Below, piece after piece: positions 10,315-18,165 of a DNA stretch of 39,176 nucleotides. The stretch's first letter is position 1. Each line of letters opens with the position of its first letter. The notes under the pieces are model-generated. The model was not told where the DNA came from. It saw only the letters and a list, made by a program, of their open reading frames with translations, and did not search any database. Source of the DNA: Bacteroidota bacterium (lineage in GTDB: Bacteria > Bacteroidota > Bacteroidia > SXHM01); the NCBI GenBank assembly GCA_947479755.1, contig CANKAM010000035.1, forward strand, positions 1-39,176. Direction: 5' to 3'. The position numbers and the translations under genes were made by a program.

Positions 10315-10357
10315 TGTATCTGCTCAATAAACTGACACAGTTTATTGAGCAGATACA
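10315..10357. repeat. Perfect 20-bp hairpin with 3-nt loop in the divergent gap
   Basis: Arm 10315-10334 and arm 10338-10357 are exact reverse complements (core CTGCTCAATAAACTG / CAGTTTATTGAGCAG) around the loop ACA. No T-run follows on either strand. It sits 89 nt upstream of the YkgJ-family gene. The rest of the 10079-10445 gap holds the other hairpin, a candidate promoter near 10434 and AT-rich sequence with no convincing gene. Confidence 0.8.
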
Positions 10358-10433
10358 GTGTCGTTTGCAACCTGGCACGCAAATAAATTGAGGTGACAGA
10401 CAAAAGAATTAAGCTGGAAAGTTTATATAGTCC

Positions 10434-10441
10434 TACTTTTG
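10434..10441 (+). promoter_or_regulatory. Candidate -7 box TACTTTTG
   Basis: This matches the Bacteroidota TAnnTTTG -7 consensus exactly but ends only 4 nt before the GTG start at 10446, so a transcript from it would be nearly leaderless. No clear -33 element was seen at the expected spacing. Confidence 0.4.
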
Positions 10442-10445
10442 CCCC

Positions 10446-11012
10446 GTGCAAGAAAAGATAAAAGCAGTAGAACAGGTTTTTCAAGAACTGGATAAAGAGA
10501 TTGCTACATTTCAAAGCCATACCAAGCTGCATTGTATTGCAGGTTGCGGTGCCTGCTGCAAAAAGCCCGATATTGAGGCTACGCCTTTAGAGTTTATTCC
10601 CTTTGCGCATTATCTGTATCAGAAAGGCGAAGCCGAAAAGGTGCTGGAGCAACTGGAAAGCAATCCGCAAGACATCTGCATCATCTTTAAATCTTTTGAA
10701 ACTGCAAATGGCGGAACCTGCACCGAGTATAAATACCGCGGCCTGATTTGCCGTTTATTCGGTTTCTCAGCACGGGTTGATAAGCACGGTAAATCTGAGT
10801 TGGCTACCTGCAAAATAATCAAAGAAACACAGAGTGAAGATTATACAAAAGCTGTGAACGAAATAGGTGAGGGGATTGCTATACCTGTAATGCGTGATTA
10901 TTATTTTAAACTGCGCTCAGTTGATGCCAGCTTATCGGATAAGTTTTATCCGATAAATATTGCAATAAAAGAGGCTATTGAAAAAGTGCTGTTGTATTAT
11001 GCTTATCGCTAA
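10446..11012 (+). CDS. YkgJ-family cysteine cluster protein
   Basis: A 188-residue protein with the YkgJ/CxxCxxCC signature near its N-terminus (HCIAGCGACCKKP, about residues 29-41), followed by further cysteines (GGTCTEY, GLICRLFGFS, ATCKI) at spacings typical of this zinc- or iron-chelating family. The cellular role of the family is not well established. No signal peptide or membrane segment is visible, so it is probably cytoplasmic. The start is GTG at 10446; an in-frame TAG at 10428 rules out a start much further upstream, and no ATG lies near. It converges on the MBL-fold gene, with a palindromic repeat in between. Confidence 0.85.
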   Translation: MQEKIKAVEQVFQELDKEIATFQSHTKLHCIAGCGACCKKPDIEATPLEFIPFAHYLYQKGEAEKVLEQLESNPQDICIIFKSFETANGGTCTEYKYRGLICRLFGFSARVDKHGKSELATCKIIKETQSEDYTKAVNEIGEGIAIPVMRDYYFKLRSVDASLSDKFYPINIAIKEAIEKVLLYYAYR

Positions 11013-11014
11013 TT

Positions 11015-11076
11015 CGTCATGCTGAACTTGTTTCAGCATCTCATATAAAAGACCCTGAAATAAATTCAGGGTGACG
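11015..11076. repeat. Dispersed palindromic repeat, family A, copy 1
   Basis: CGTCA...TGACG ends enclose two hairpins: TGCTGAA/TTCAGCA (11020-11026, 11032-11038) and ACCCTGAA/TTCAGGGT (11052-11059, 11065-11072). It closely matches the element at 24814-24877. It fills the gap between two convergent genes (stop codons at 11012 and 11081), so it may also act as a weak bidirectional terminator. Confidence 0.85.
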
Positions 11077-11080
11077 GTTT

Positions 11081-11929
11081 TTACTCTCCAAAAAATTCTT
11101 TCAGCGAAAACTTTTCTTTCAGCCTAATTCCTTTGTCGGTATGTTGAACAGTGCAGCATTCATTCACCGGGTCGTGTTCCAGAAAAAGAATGTATTCCTC
11201 ATCGGCAGCGCGTTTCATAAACGGTTCGCGCTCCTGCATGGTCAGCAGCGGACGGGTATCATACCCCATCACATAGTTCACCGGAATATGCCCTACTGAA
11301 GGCATCATATCGGCCATATACACCAGTGTTTTGCCTTTGTACTTTATGTGCGGAACCATCATGCCATCGGTATGTCCGTTGGCAAAAATTACCGAAATGT
11401 TTTCAGTAATGCTTTCTCCTTCCTTCAAAAGCTTCAGTTGTCCGCTTTGCTGTATAGGTAAAATGTTCTCCGATAAAAAACTTGGTTTCTCACGCGGGTT
11501 AGGTTCTGTTGCCCATTTCCAGTGGCGTTCGGCACTATAATATATCGCATTTTTAAACGCAGGTTCAAAACCGGTTTTGTCTTTGTTATGTTGTATGCTT
11601 CCACCACAGTGGTCAAAATGCAGATGCGATAAAATCATGTCGGTAACATCATCAGCAGTAAACCCGGCTGCGTTCAGTGATTTCTCCAGCGTGTCATTGC
11701 CATGCATATAATAATAGCCGAAAAACTTTTCGCTTTGTTTATTTCCCATTCCGTTATCAATCAAAAAAAGGCGGTTGCCGTCTTCAATAAGCAGGCAGCG
11801 CATGGCCCATGAGCACATGTTGTTATCATCTGCCGGATTTAATTTATTCCAGATTGATTTCGGCACCGTGCCGAACATGGCACCACCATCTAATTTAAAG
11901 TGTCCTGCGTTTGCGGAGTAGAGTTTCAT
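11081..11929 (-). CDS. MBL-fold metallo-hydrolase
   Basis: A 282-residue metallo-beta-lactamase-fold hydrolase without signal peptide. The metal-binding motif is SHLHFDHCGG (HxHxDH, about residues 101-106), with the later ligands in FANGHTDG, YMADM and LEHDP, so the dinuclear zinc site appears complete. The overall form, with an N-terminal DNGMGNK segment and a C-terminal EHDP motif, is like the AHL-lactonase/YtnP branch. The substrate cannot be assigned; a lactone or other ester-like compound is plausible. A TATCTTTG -7 box lies upstream on the minus strand (11949-11956). Confidence 0.88.
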   Translation of the reverse strand: MKLYSANAGHFKLDGGAMFGTVPKSIWNKLNPADDNNMCSWAMRCLLIEDGNRLFLIDNGMGNKQSEKFFGYYYMHGNDTLEKSLNAAGFTADDVTDMILSHLHFDHCGGSIQHNKDKTGFEPAFKNAIYYSAERHWKWATEPNPREKPSFLSENILPIQQSGQLKLLKEGESITENISVIFANGHTDGMMVPHIKYKGKTLVYMADMMPSVGHIPVNYVMGYDTRPLLTMQEREPFMKRAADEEYILFLEHDPVNECCTVQHTDKGIRLKEKFSLKEFFGE

Positions 11930-11948
11930 TGCTTACAAATTATGTTGC

Positions 11949-11956
11949 CAAAGATA
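11949..11956 (-). promoter_or_regulatory. -7 box TATCTTTG for the MBL-fold gene
   Basis: An exact TAnnTTTG match on the minus strand, 20 nt upstream of the ATG at 11929, a normal leader length. A -33 TTG at standard spacing is not obvious. Confidence 0.55.
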
Positions 11957-12109
11957 GATATTGCAATCTGTTTGCATTAAATTGAACTTTAAATCCATTC
12001 CTTTCGTAATCAGTTTGCAATTTTTAACAGAACCTTTGTAATAAAACGTTGTTTATAGCGTTACCTTAGTATCCGCATTCACGAAAAACAAAACAGAAAG
12101 CCAAATTTT

Positions 12110-13822
12110 ATGATGAATAATACAGTAAAAAAAGTATCAGCTCTTTTAATTGCCGCAACTTTTATTTTCAATTCTTTAAGCCTTACAGCGCAGGAAAGAA
12201 CCATTTCAGACGAAGCCAAACTTAAGTTTGATGATGTGCTCTCGTTACTAAAGACACGTTATGTTGATACCGTTAATATGGATGTGCTGGTTGAAGATGC
12301 CATTAAAGGAATGATGAAAGATCTTGACCCGCACAGTGAGTATTATACTGCCGAAGAATACGAGAAGATGAACGAACCTTTGCAGGGAAACTTTGAAGGC
12401 ATTGGCGTTCAGTTCAACATTACCCGTGATACCATTGTGGTGCAATCACCCATTTCAGGCGGTCCATCTGAAAAACTCGGCATCCGTTCGGGTGATAAAA
12501 TTGTAAAAGTGGAAGGCAAATCAGTTGCCGGAATAAAAATCACCAACAACGATGTTATAAAAAAACTGCGTGGCGATAAAGGCACAACGGTAAACGTAAG
12601 CATTTACAGACGTGGTGTAAAAGACCTTATTGAATATGCCATTGTTCGCGATAAAATTCCGATTTTCAGTGTTGATGCTTCCTATATGCTTACCCCTGAA
12701 ATCGGTTACATCAAGGTAAACCGCTTTGCTGAAACTACAATGGACGAATTTCGTGCAGGATTGGATAAGTTGAAATCTAAAAACATGAAACACCTTGTTC
12801 TGGATTTGCGTGGAAACTCAGGTGGCTATTTAAAAACATCCATTGAACTTTCTGATGAGTTTTTAAAAGACCGCGAAATGATTGTTTATACCGAAGGTGT
12901 TACCAGTCCTAAGCGCGATTACATTGCTACCACACGCGGAGCATTTGAACAAGGTAAATTAGTGGTGCTGATTGATGAAGGCTCTGCTTCTGCTTCCGAA
13001 ATTGTTTCGGGTGCGGTGCAGGACTGGGACAGAGGATTATTAATTGGCCGAAGGTCATTCGGAAAAGGATTGGTACAGGGGCCATTCCGCTTGCGTGATA
13101 ATTCATGGTTGAAAATTACAACTGCACGATATTACACTCCAACAGGGCGCTGCATACAACGCTCGTATGAAGAAGGTATTGATGAATACCGTAAAGAGGA
13201 TGAAAGACGCGTAGCAAGTGGCGAACTTTTTCATCAGGACAGCATCAAGGTTGCAGATTCGCTAAAGTATTATACACCTAACAATCGTGTGGTATTTGGT
13301 GGTGGTGGTATTATGCCTGATATTTTTATGCCATTGGATACATCTGAAAACTCAAGATTTCTGACGGAGATTTATGCGCAGGGAATCCTGAATGATTTTG
13401 TAAATGAATATACAGACGAGAGACGTCAGGAGTTTGCAAGTCTATACCCCGACTTTGAAACGTTTGACAAAAAGTTTGTGGTTGACCAGAAACTGTTTGA
13501 TGAGTTTCTTGCCTATGCAGATAAAAATCTGGCAGAGAAATCAAAAGCAGATTCTATAACTGTTGTTGATGATGACGGTGAGGATGTTAAAATCCTCAAT
13601 ACTAAAGTTGCAGGCGACAAAACTCCTGAACAGATAAAAGCGGAAGGAATAAAAACTTCAGGTGCGCATATTAAAAACCGTATCAAAGCATACATTGCCC
13701 GCACCTTCTGGCAAACAGAAGCATTTTTCAGAATTATCAATCAGGTTAGCCCTGAAGTGCAGAAAGCTATAAAGGTTATTAATGACAAAACTTTTGAAGA
13801 AATGAAGATTGCGAATAAGTAA
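12110..13822 (+). CDS. S41-family C-terminal processing peptidase
   Basis: A 570-residue exported serine protease of the CtpA/Prc type. Residues 1-28 form a signal peptide (FIFNSLSLTAQ). An N-terminal helical segment contains the family motif MMKDLDPHSEYYT. A PDZ domain follows (about 90-170; GIGVQFN...GGPSEKLGIRSGDKI), then the S41 catalytic domain with the Ser segment EGSASASEIVSG (about 289-299) and the general-base Lys in SFGKGLVQ (Lys319). The Ser/Lys dyad is intact. The C-terminal 190 residues are a family-typical extension. It acts in the periplasm, cleaving C-termini of envelope proteins. Two adjacent ATGs make the start 12110 or 12113. It stands alone and ends at a strong terminator. 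Confidence 0.93.
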   Translation: MMNNTVKKVSALLIAATFIFNSLSLTAQERTISDEAKLKFDDVLSLLKTRYVDTVNMDVLVEDAIKGMMKDLDPHSEYYTAEEYEKMNEPLQGNFEGIGVQFNITRDTIVVQSPISGGPSEKLGIRSGDKIVKVEGKSVAGIKITNNDVIKKLRGDKGTTVNVSIYRRGVKDLIEYAIVRDKIPIFSVDASYMLTPEIGYIKVNRFAETTMDEFRAGLDKLKSKNMKHLVLDLRGNSGGYLKTSIELSDEFLKDREMIVYTEGVTSPKRDYIATTRGAFEQGKLVVLIDEGSASASEIVSGAVQDWDRGLLIGRRSFGKGLVQGPFRLRDNSWLKITTARYYTPTGRCIQRSYEEGIDEYRKEDERRVASGELFHQDSIKVADSLKYYTPNNRVVFGGGGIMPDIFMPLDTSENSRFLTEIYAQGILNDFVNEYTDERRQEFASLYPDFETFDKKFVVDQKLFDEFLAYADKNLAEKSKADSITVVDDDGEDVKILNTKVAGDKTPEQIKAEGIKTSGAHIKNRIKAYIARTFWQTEAFFRIINQVSPEVQKAIKVINDKTFEEMKIANK

Positions 13823-13843
13823 TCCTTCTTCTTGATAAAAAAA

Positions 13844-13875
13844 GCGGGCTCGCCAATGGCGAGCCCGCTTTTTTT
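13844..13875 (+). terminator. Intrinsic terminator of the S41 protease gene
   Basis: An 11-bp GC-rich stem GCGGGCTCGCC/GGCGAGCCCGC with loop AAT is followed by seven Ts. It is preceded by an A-run, so it could work from either side. It begins 21 nt after the stop codon. Confidence 0.95.
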
Positions 13876-13987
13876 ATGCCGTAAAAATATTTTTCAAAAG
13901 ATGTAATATTTCACATTTGTCTGCGTTATGAAAGTATAGTCATCTAATTATTGGAAAAATTCTACTTGTTTTTTAAATCTCCAAACC

Positions 13988-15151
13988 ATGAAAACAGTAA
14001 ACGTTTTGCTCTTCGTGCTGCTCATCTCTTCGGGATTGATGGCACAGATATTTCAGACTTCACAACTTTCTGCAGTAATTAAAAAATGCAACATCGACTC
14101 GGTACAGAAAACCGAGCGATTGGCAGCGCTTAAATTTCACAAACTCATTAATAAGTACCGAAAAGAAAATAAGATAGATACACTTTGTTGGGATGATACG
14201 CTGTGGCTTACTTCGCGCAATCACAATATCTGGATGGGTGAAAATGCCAAACTCTCGCATTCACAAACAGAGGCTACCAAATACTTTACAGGTAAAAATC
14301 CGGGCGACAGGTATAATTATACAACTGATAATAAAGGTGGCAGTTCATGGTCGGGCGAAAATGCATTGTATAACTACAATGACGCTGGCTCATCTGTTGA
14401 AGAAATAAGTGAAACGATGGCTAATACTGCATTCAAACAGTGGAAGGATTCGCCCGGCCATGATGAGAATATGCGCGCTCCGCATAGCCATTCGCATGGT
14501 ACTGCGTTTTTTCTGGAACCTGACGGACCGGTTTGGGCAACCGATCTGTTCTCGTATAAAAAGTTTGACGATAATTTCCAGTGGGCAAAGGCTGACCTGG
14601 CTTCACTTGAAAAGGAAGCAGCAAAAACAGTTGCTAAAAATGTTAAAACTAAAACTGAGTCGGTAAAGAAAATCAGAATTAGAGATGCTCAGCAATTAAG
14701 TGCTAATCTGCTTTCAATACTGGAACAGAGCAGCGAAGTAAAAACAGGTAAATCAATTAAGAAAGCTGCGCAGAGCCATGCTTATTATATTGCGTGTTCA
14801 AAAAAACTTACTCATGAAGAAAAGAAAAATAAACCGGGCTATTATGGAGCAACTGAAAAACAACGAATGCTGAAAGCTTCATTTGGCTGGTATCTTTTTC
14901 AGCAGCGCAAAACTCCTGTCTCTGAAAGTATAGCATTAATAGAACTTACAGAGATACCTGCTGATTTATCTGCTCTTGCTGCTGAAGTAATAATTGAACT
15001 GGATGAAGAGAAACAATTACAAGGTACTCCTGTTTCAGCTGCATATGGTGTTGCTTTTAAGCAAGTGAAGAACACCCTCAATATATATGTTGTAAGAGTT
15101 GAGCGGGTGAAGCCTGAAGATCAGGGTTACTCTGAGTTGACTGATAAGTAA
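13988..15151 (+). CDS. Secreted CAP-domain protein
   Basis: A 387-residue protein with a signal peptide (residues 1-19, ending GLMAQ). Residues about 40-195 form a CAP (SCP/PR-1) domain: FHKLINKYRKEN, a His in KLSHSQTE, GENALYNY, and W.DSPGHDENM with the second His and Glu. The later part (about 235-385) contains QSHAYYIACSKKLTHEE and resembles a second, degenerate CAP-like unit lacking the full motif set. Bacterial CAP proteins are extracellular and their activities are poorly known. There is no T9SS tail, so the likely site is the periplasm. A terminator-like hairpin follows at 15173. Confidence 0.88.
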   Translation: MKTVNVLLFVLLISSGLMAQIFQTSQLSAVIKKCNIDSVQKTERLAALKFHKLINKYRKENKIDTLCWDDTLWLTSRNHNIWMGENAKLSHSQTEATKYFTGKNPGDRYNYTTDNKGGSSWSGENALYNYNDAGSSVEEISETMANTAFKQWKDSPGHDENMRAPHSHSHGTAFFLEPDGPVWATDLFSYKKFDDNFQWAKADLASLEKEAAKTVAKNVKTKTESVKKIRIRDAQQLSANLLSILEQSSEVKTGKSIKKAAQSHAYYIACSKKLTHEEKKNKPGYYGATEKQRMLKASFGWYLFQQRKTPVSESIALIELTEIPADLSALAAEVIIELDEEKQLQGTPVSAAYGVAFKQVKNTLNIYVVRVERVKPEDQGYSELTDK

Positions 15152-15172
15152 TTTAAATTCTATCTTAATATG

Positions 15173-15204
15173 GAGGGCGTATCTTTGTACGCCCTCTTTT
15201 ATTT
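15173..15204 (+). terminator. Terminator hairpin that also contains the next gene's -7 box
   Basis: GAGGGCGTA (15173-15181) and TACGCCCTC (15188-15196) form a perfect 9-bp stem around the loop TCTTTG, followed by TTTTATTTT. It would terminate the CAP-domain gene, whose stop is 21 nt upstream. The promoter box described at 15180-15187 lies within the same stem-loop. Confidence 0.8.
15180..15187 (+). promoter_or_regulatory. -7 box TATCTTTG for the MarR-type regulator
   Basis: An exact TAnnTTTG match, 21 nt before the ATG at 15209. It uses the last two bases of the left arm and the whole loop of the terminator hairpin, so transcription would start in the right arm. The GAGGGCGTA palindrome is also a plausible operator for the dimeric regulator it precedes. 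Confidence 0.65.
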
Positions 15205-15208
15205 TAAC

Positions 15209-15655
15209 ATGAAGTTAGAAGACGAAATATCTCAACCAAAGTTCAAAAGCGAATACCAGAAAGCTGCGTTGAATATCATTTATACGTGCAACTGGTTTAC
15301 TTCGCAGCATTCGGCAAAGCTAAAGCCGCATGGAATTACGCAACAACAGTATAATATTCTAAGGATATTAAGAGGGCAACATCCAAAGCCTGCCTCTATA
15401 AAGCTGTTGAAAGAACGCATGATGGATAAAATGTCGGATGCTTCGCGCTTGGTTGAAAAATTACGATTAAAAGGTTTTGTCGAGCGCAAAATAAATAGAG
15501 ACGATCGCAGAAATGTTGATGTTGTTATTACTCAAAAGGGCTTAGACCTGCTTACCTCACTTGATTATTTAGATGATAATTTCAAAGAAATTATTGCTCT
15601 TGATAATTCGGAAGTACAACAACTCAATGAATTACTGGATAAACTGAGAGGATAG
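15209..15655 (+). CDS. MarR-family transcriptional regulator
   Basis: A 148-residue winged-helix regulator. The start is ATG 15209 (MKLEDEISQPKF); a longer frame opens upstream at 15170, but that would translate the terminator and promoter. The central region matches the MarR fold: LKPHGITQQQYNILRIL, then the recognition part MDKMSDASRLVEKLRLKGFVERKINRDDRRNVDVVITQKGLDLL, in which DRRNVDV is the wing. It has helical ends for dimerisation. Target genes are unknown; autoregulation through the palindrome at its promoter is plausible. Its stop lies 2 nt from the stop of the convergent lipoprotein gene. Confidence 0.92.
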   Translation: MKLEDEISQPKFKSEYQKAALNIIYTCNWFTSQHSAKLKPHGITQQQYNILRILRGQHPKPASIKLLKERMMDKMSDASRLVEKLRLKGFVERKINRDDRRNVDVVITQKGLDLLTSLDYLDDNFKEIIALDNSEVQQLNELLDKLRG

Positions 15656-15657
15656 TT

Positions 15658-16194
15658 TTAAAAGGAACTCCAGGTAAATTCCACCGGCTTTGCAGGTTCT
15701 GCACCGGCTTTTATTCTTCCTTTAAAAACAACAGTTTCATTTTCCTCCACACCTTCGCTCCAAGGGTTTACTGTAAAATGTCCTGTGATACTGATTGTTC
15801 CTAATTCCTTATGCGAAAACTGAACAGCTAATGTATCCTGTGAAGCGGTGAATTTTTTTGCAGTCAGATCAATCATTTCAGCAGTTTCTTCAATTTCTAA
15901 TGATAACGTTGCTGCTTCACTTTTTTGCAACGAAAGACTGCGGAACGTGTATTTGCCAACCGCTACTGGCTCGCTTAATTCAGTCTGCCAGTAAGCGCCA
16001 TCTGCATCAAATTCGGTCTTGTATTCTTTTTCCGTCTCTTCAGGGATTGCTTTTTTAGAAGATTCGAAAATTCCTTTTTCCTCTTCCTCAACCACCGCCT
16101 CATCTGATGGCGGCTGCAAAGGACTAACTTCTTTTTTCTCCTGTCCGCATGCAACTAACAGAGCAAATACAGGAACGAGCCAAACTTTTTTCAT
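15658..16194 (-). CDS. Small lipoprotein of unknown function
   Basis: A 178-residue lipoprotein. ATG 16194 gives a proper signal (MKKVWLVPVFALLVACGQ) with lipobox LVAC; the frame extends 9 codons further upstream but those residues do not fit a signal peptide. An acidic, low-complexity linker (EEEEKG...) follows, then a beta-rich domain from about residue 50 (YWQTELSEPVAVGKYTFRSLSLQ...). I do not recognise the domain. It is likely anchored in the inner or outer membrane facing the periplasm. Confidence 0.8.
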   Translation of the reverse strand: MKKVWLVPVFALLVACGQEKKEVSPLQPPSDEAVVEEEEKGIFESSKKAIPEETEKEYKTEFDADGAYWQTELSEPVAVGKYTFRSLSLQKSEAATLSLEIEETAEMIDLTAKKFTASQDTLAVQFSHKELGTISITGHFTVNPWSEGVEENETVVFKGRIKAGAEPAKPVEFTWSSF

Positions 16195-16335
16195 TATCAC
16201 TTGTTTTGAGTTGTTGGGCAAACCTAAATGATTTTTTTGTAGAAAAAAAATCGGAGTATGGTTCTCTCTGTCAACTAAAAATCAAATTATAATCAGAGAA
16301 AAGATAAAATGTAATTTCGCCTAAAATATTATCTA

Positions 16336-18111
16336 ATGAAAAAATTTATTATTCCTTTTATTGCCATTGTAATTACTTCCTGTGGCAACAGCACCAAACC
16401 AACCGAAAGTCAGGATAAAACCTTTGATGTTTTTAAAGAAGCTTTTGTAGAAGAGCTTTGGAAAAACAATCCTGAATGGGCATCTTATAACGGCTACTAT
16501 AAATACGATTCGGTGCTTTCTGTTCCAGATGATAATTACAGAAAAGCTCAACTCTCTTTTTCTTCTGTCTGGCTTGATTTGTTGAAAAAGTTTGATGTAA
16601 AGCTTCTTTCATCGAGCAATAAAACAGATTACCTGATGATTGAAAACCAGTTAAAATCAAATGAGTTTTATATCAACGAATTCAAATCATACGAATGGAA
16701 TCCTTCAAACTATAACCTTGGCGAAACCTTTGCCAAGATGATAAATGAGCAGTATGCTCCTTTGGATGAGCGTTTGAAAAATCTTTACAAAAGACTGCAA
16801 AAAGTTGATGCTTATTATGCTGCTGCAAAAACAAATATCAAGCAACCAACTATTGTTCACACTACTCTTGCTATATCACAAAACAGAGGTGCCGCAGAAG
16901 TTTTTGGTGCTGCTGTAATTGATTCTATTGATAAGTCTGGCCTTACTGCTCAGGAAAAAGTGGATTTAAAGACTGCTGTGGAAGAAGCAAAAGAAGCTGT
17001 TTTGGGCTATTCTGATTGGTTAGAGAAAGATATTCTGCCTACATTGAATGAGCAAACAGCGCGTTCGTTCCGTTTAGGAAAAGAGTTGTTCACTAAAAAG
17101 TTTGATTACGAAATAACTTCAAGCTACAGTGCCGATCAGATTTACAACAAGGCATTGGAACACAAAAAGAATTTGCATTCTGAAATGGCAAAGCTTACCA
17201 AACAGCTTTGGCCAAAATATTTCAAGGATAAAATAATGCCAACTGATAGCTTGTTAGCAATTAAAGAAATGATTGGGGTGCTTTCATTAAAGCATGTTCA
17301 TCGTGATTCATTTCAGTTTGCTATTGAAAAACAAATTCCTGAACTGACTGCATTTGTGAAGGATAAAGACCTGCTTTATCTGGACCCTTCAAAACCTTTG
17401 GTGGTGCGTGTGGAACCTGCTTACATGCAAGGTGTGGCAGGTGCTTCCATTTCTTCACCCGGACCGTATGAGAAAAATGCGAATACGTATTACAATGTTG
17501 GTCCGCTTACAGGTTACTCTCCCGAAGCTGCTGAAAGTTACCTGCGCGAATACAATCATTACATGCTGCAAATTCTGAATATCCATGAAGCAATTCCCGG
17601 ACATTACGCGCAATTGGTTTACAGCAATCAATCGCCAAGTATTATTAAAAGTATTCTCGGAAATGGCGCGATGGTAGAAGGTTGGGCAGTATATACCGAG
17701 CGCATGATGCTGGAAGAAGGTTATGGTAACAATGAACCGGAAATGTGGCTGATTTATTACAAATGGAATTTACGTGCTACTTGCAACACTATATTGGATT
17801 ACAGCATTCACACGGCAAATATGAGTGAAGAAGATGCGATGAAACTGATGGTGAATGAGGGTTTTCAACAGGAGAAAGAAGCTGCGAATAAATGGAAACG
17901 CGCCAACCTTACTCAGGTTCAGTTATGCAGCTATTTTACAGGCTATCGTGAGATTTATGATTTCCGAGAGGAAGTTAAAATGCAACAGGGCGATAACTTT
18001 AAATTGAAAGCTTTTCACGAGAAATTCCTTAGCTATGGCAGTGCTCCTGTAAAGTATATCCGTGAATTGATGCTGGAGGATTTGAAAGAAGGCAGCCAAT
18101 TGGCCAATTAA
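16336..18111 (+). CDS. DUF885-family lipoprotein, putative metallopeptidase
   Basis: A 591-residue lipoprotein (signal MKKFIIPFIAIVITSC, Cys16). The rest is one DUF885 domain of usual length, mostly helical. The family's metal-binding motif HEAIPGH (residues 417-423) is intact, with the downstream Glu in MVEGWAVYTERM. By family resemblance it is a zinc carboxypeptidase-like or dipeptidase-like enzyme acting in the periplasm or at the cell surface; the substrate is unknown. It stands alone, 224 nt after the end of the divergently oriented neighbour's start region, with an AT-rich leader. Confidence 0.88.
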   Translation: MKKFIIPFIAIVITSCGNSTKPTESQDKTFDVFKEAFVEELWKNNPEWASYNGYYKYDSVLSVPDDNYRKAQLSFSSVWLDLLKKFDVKLLSSSNKTDYLMIENQLKSNEFYINEFKSYEWNPSNYNLGETFAKMINEQYAPLDERLKNLYKRLQKVDAYYAAAKTNIKQPTIVHTTLAISQNRGAAEVFGAAVIDSIDKSGLTAQEKVDLKTAVEEAKEAVLGYSDWLEKDILPTLNEQTARSFRLGKELFTKKFDYEITSSYSADQIYNKALEHKKNLHSEMAKLTKQLWPKYFKDKIMPTDSLLAIKEMIGVLSLKHVHRDSFQFAIEKQIPELTAFVKDKDLLYLDPSKPLVVRVEPAYMQGVAGASISSPGPYEKNANTYYNVGPLTGYSPEAAESYLREYNHYMLQILNIHEAIPGHYAQLVYSNQSPSIIKSILGNGAMVEGWAVYTERMMLEEGYGNNEPEMWLIYYKWNLRATCNTILDYSIHTANMSEEDAMKLMVNEGFQQEKEAANKWKRANLTQVQLCSYFTGYREIYDFREEVKMQQGDNFKLKAFHEKFLSYGSAPVKYIRELMLEDLKEGSQLAN

Positions 18112-18165
18112 GGATGCAGCCAACTAGTTCACTTGAACACACAAACTTATTAATACCAGAATACC

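Noticed and set aside
10260-10532. Minus-strand 90-codon ORF rich in Leu and Phe
   Set aside because: It runs through the perfect hairpin and the 5' end of the YkgJ-family gene, has no recognisable signal or motif, and is best explained as a shadow.
11081-11929. Quorum-quenching AHL lactonase
   Set aside because: The metal motif fits the wider MBL family, but nothing in the sequence or neighbourhood shows lactone specificity, so only MBL-fold hydrolase is claimed.
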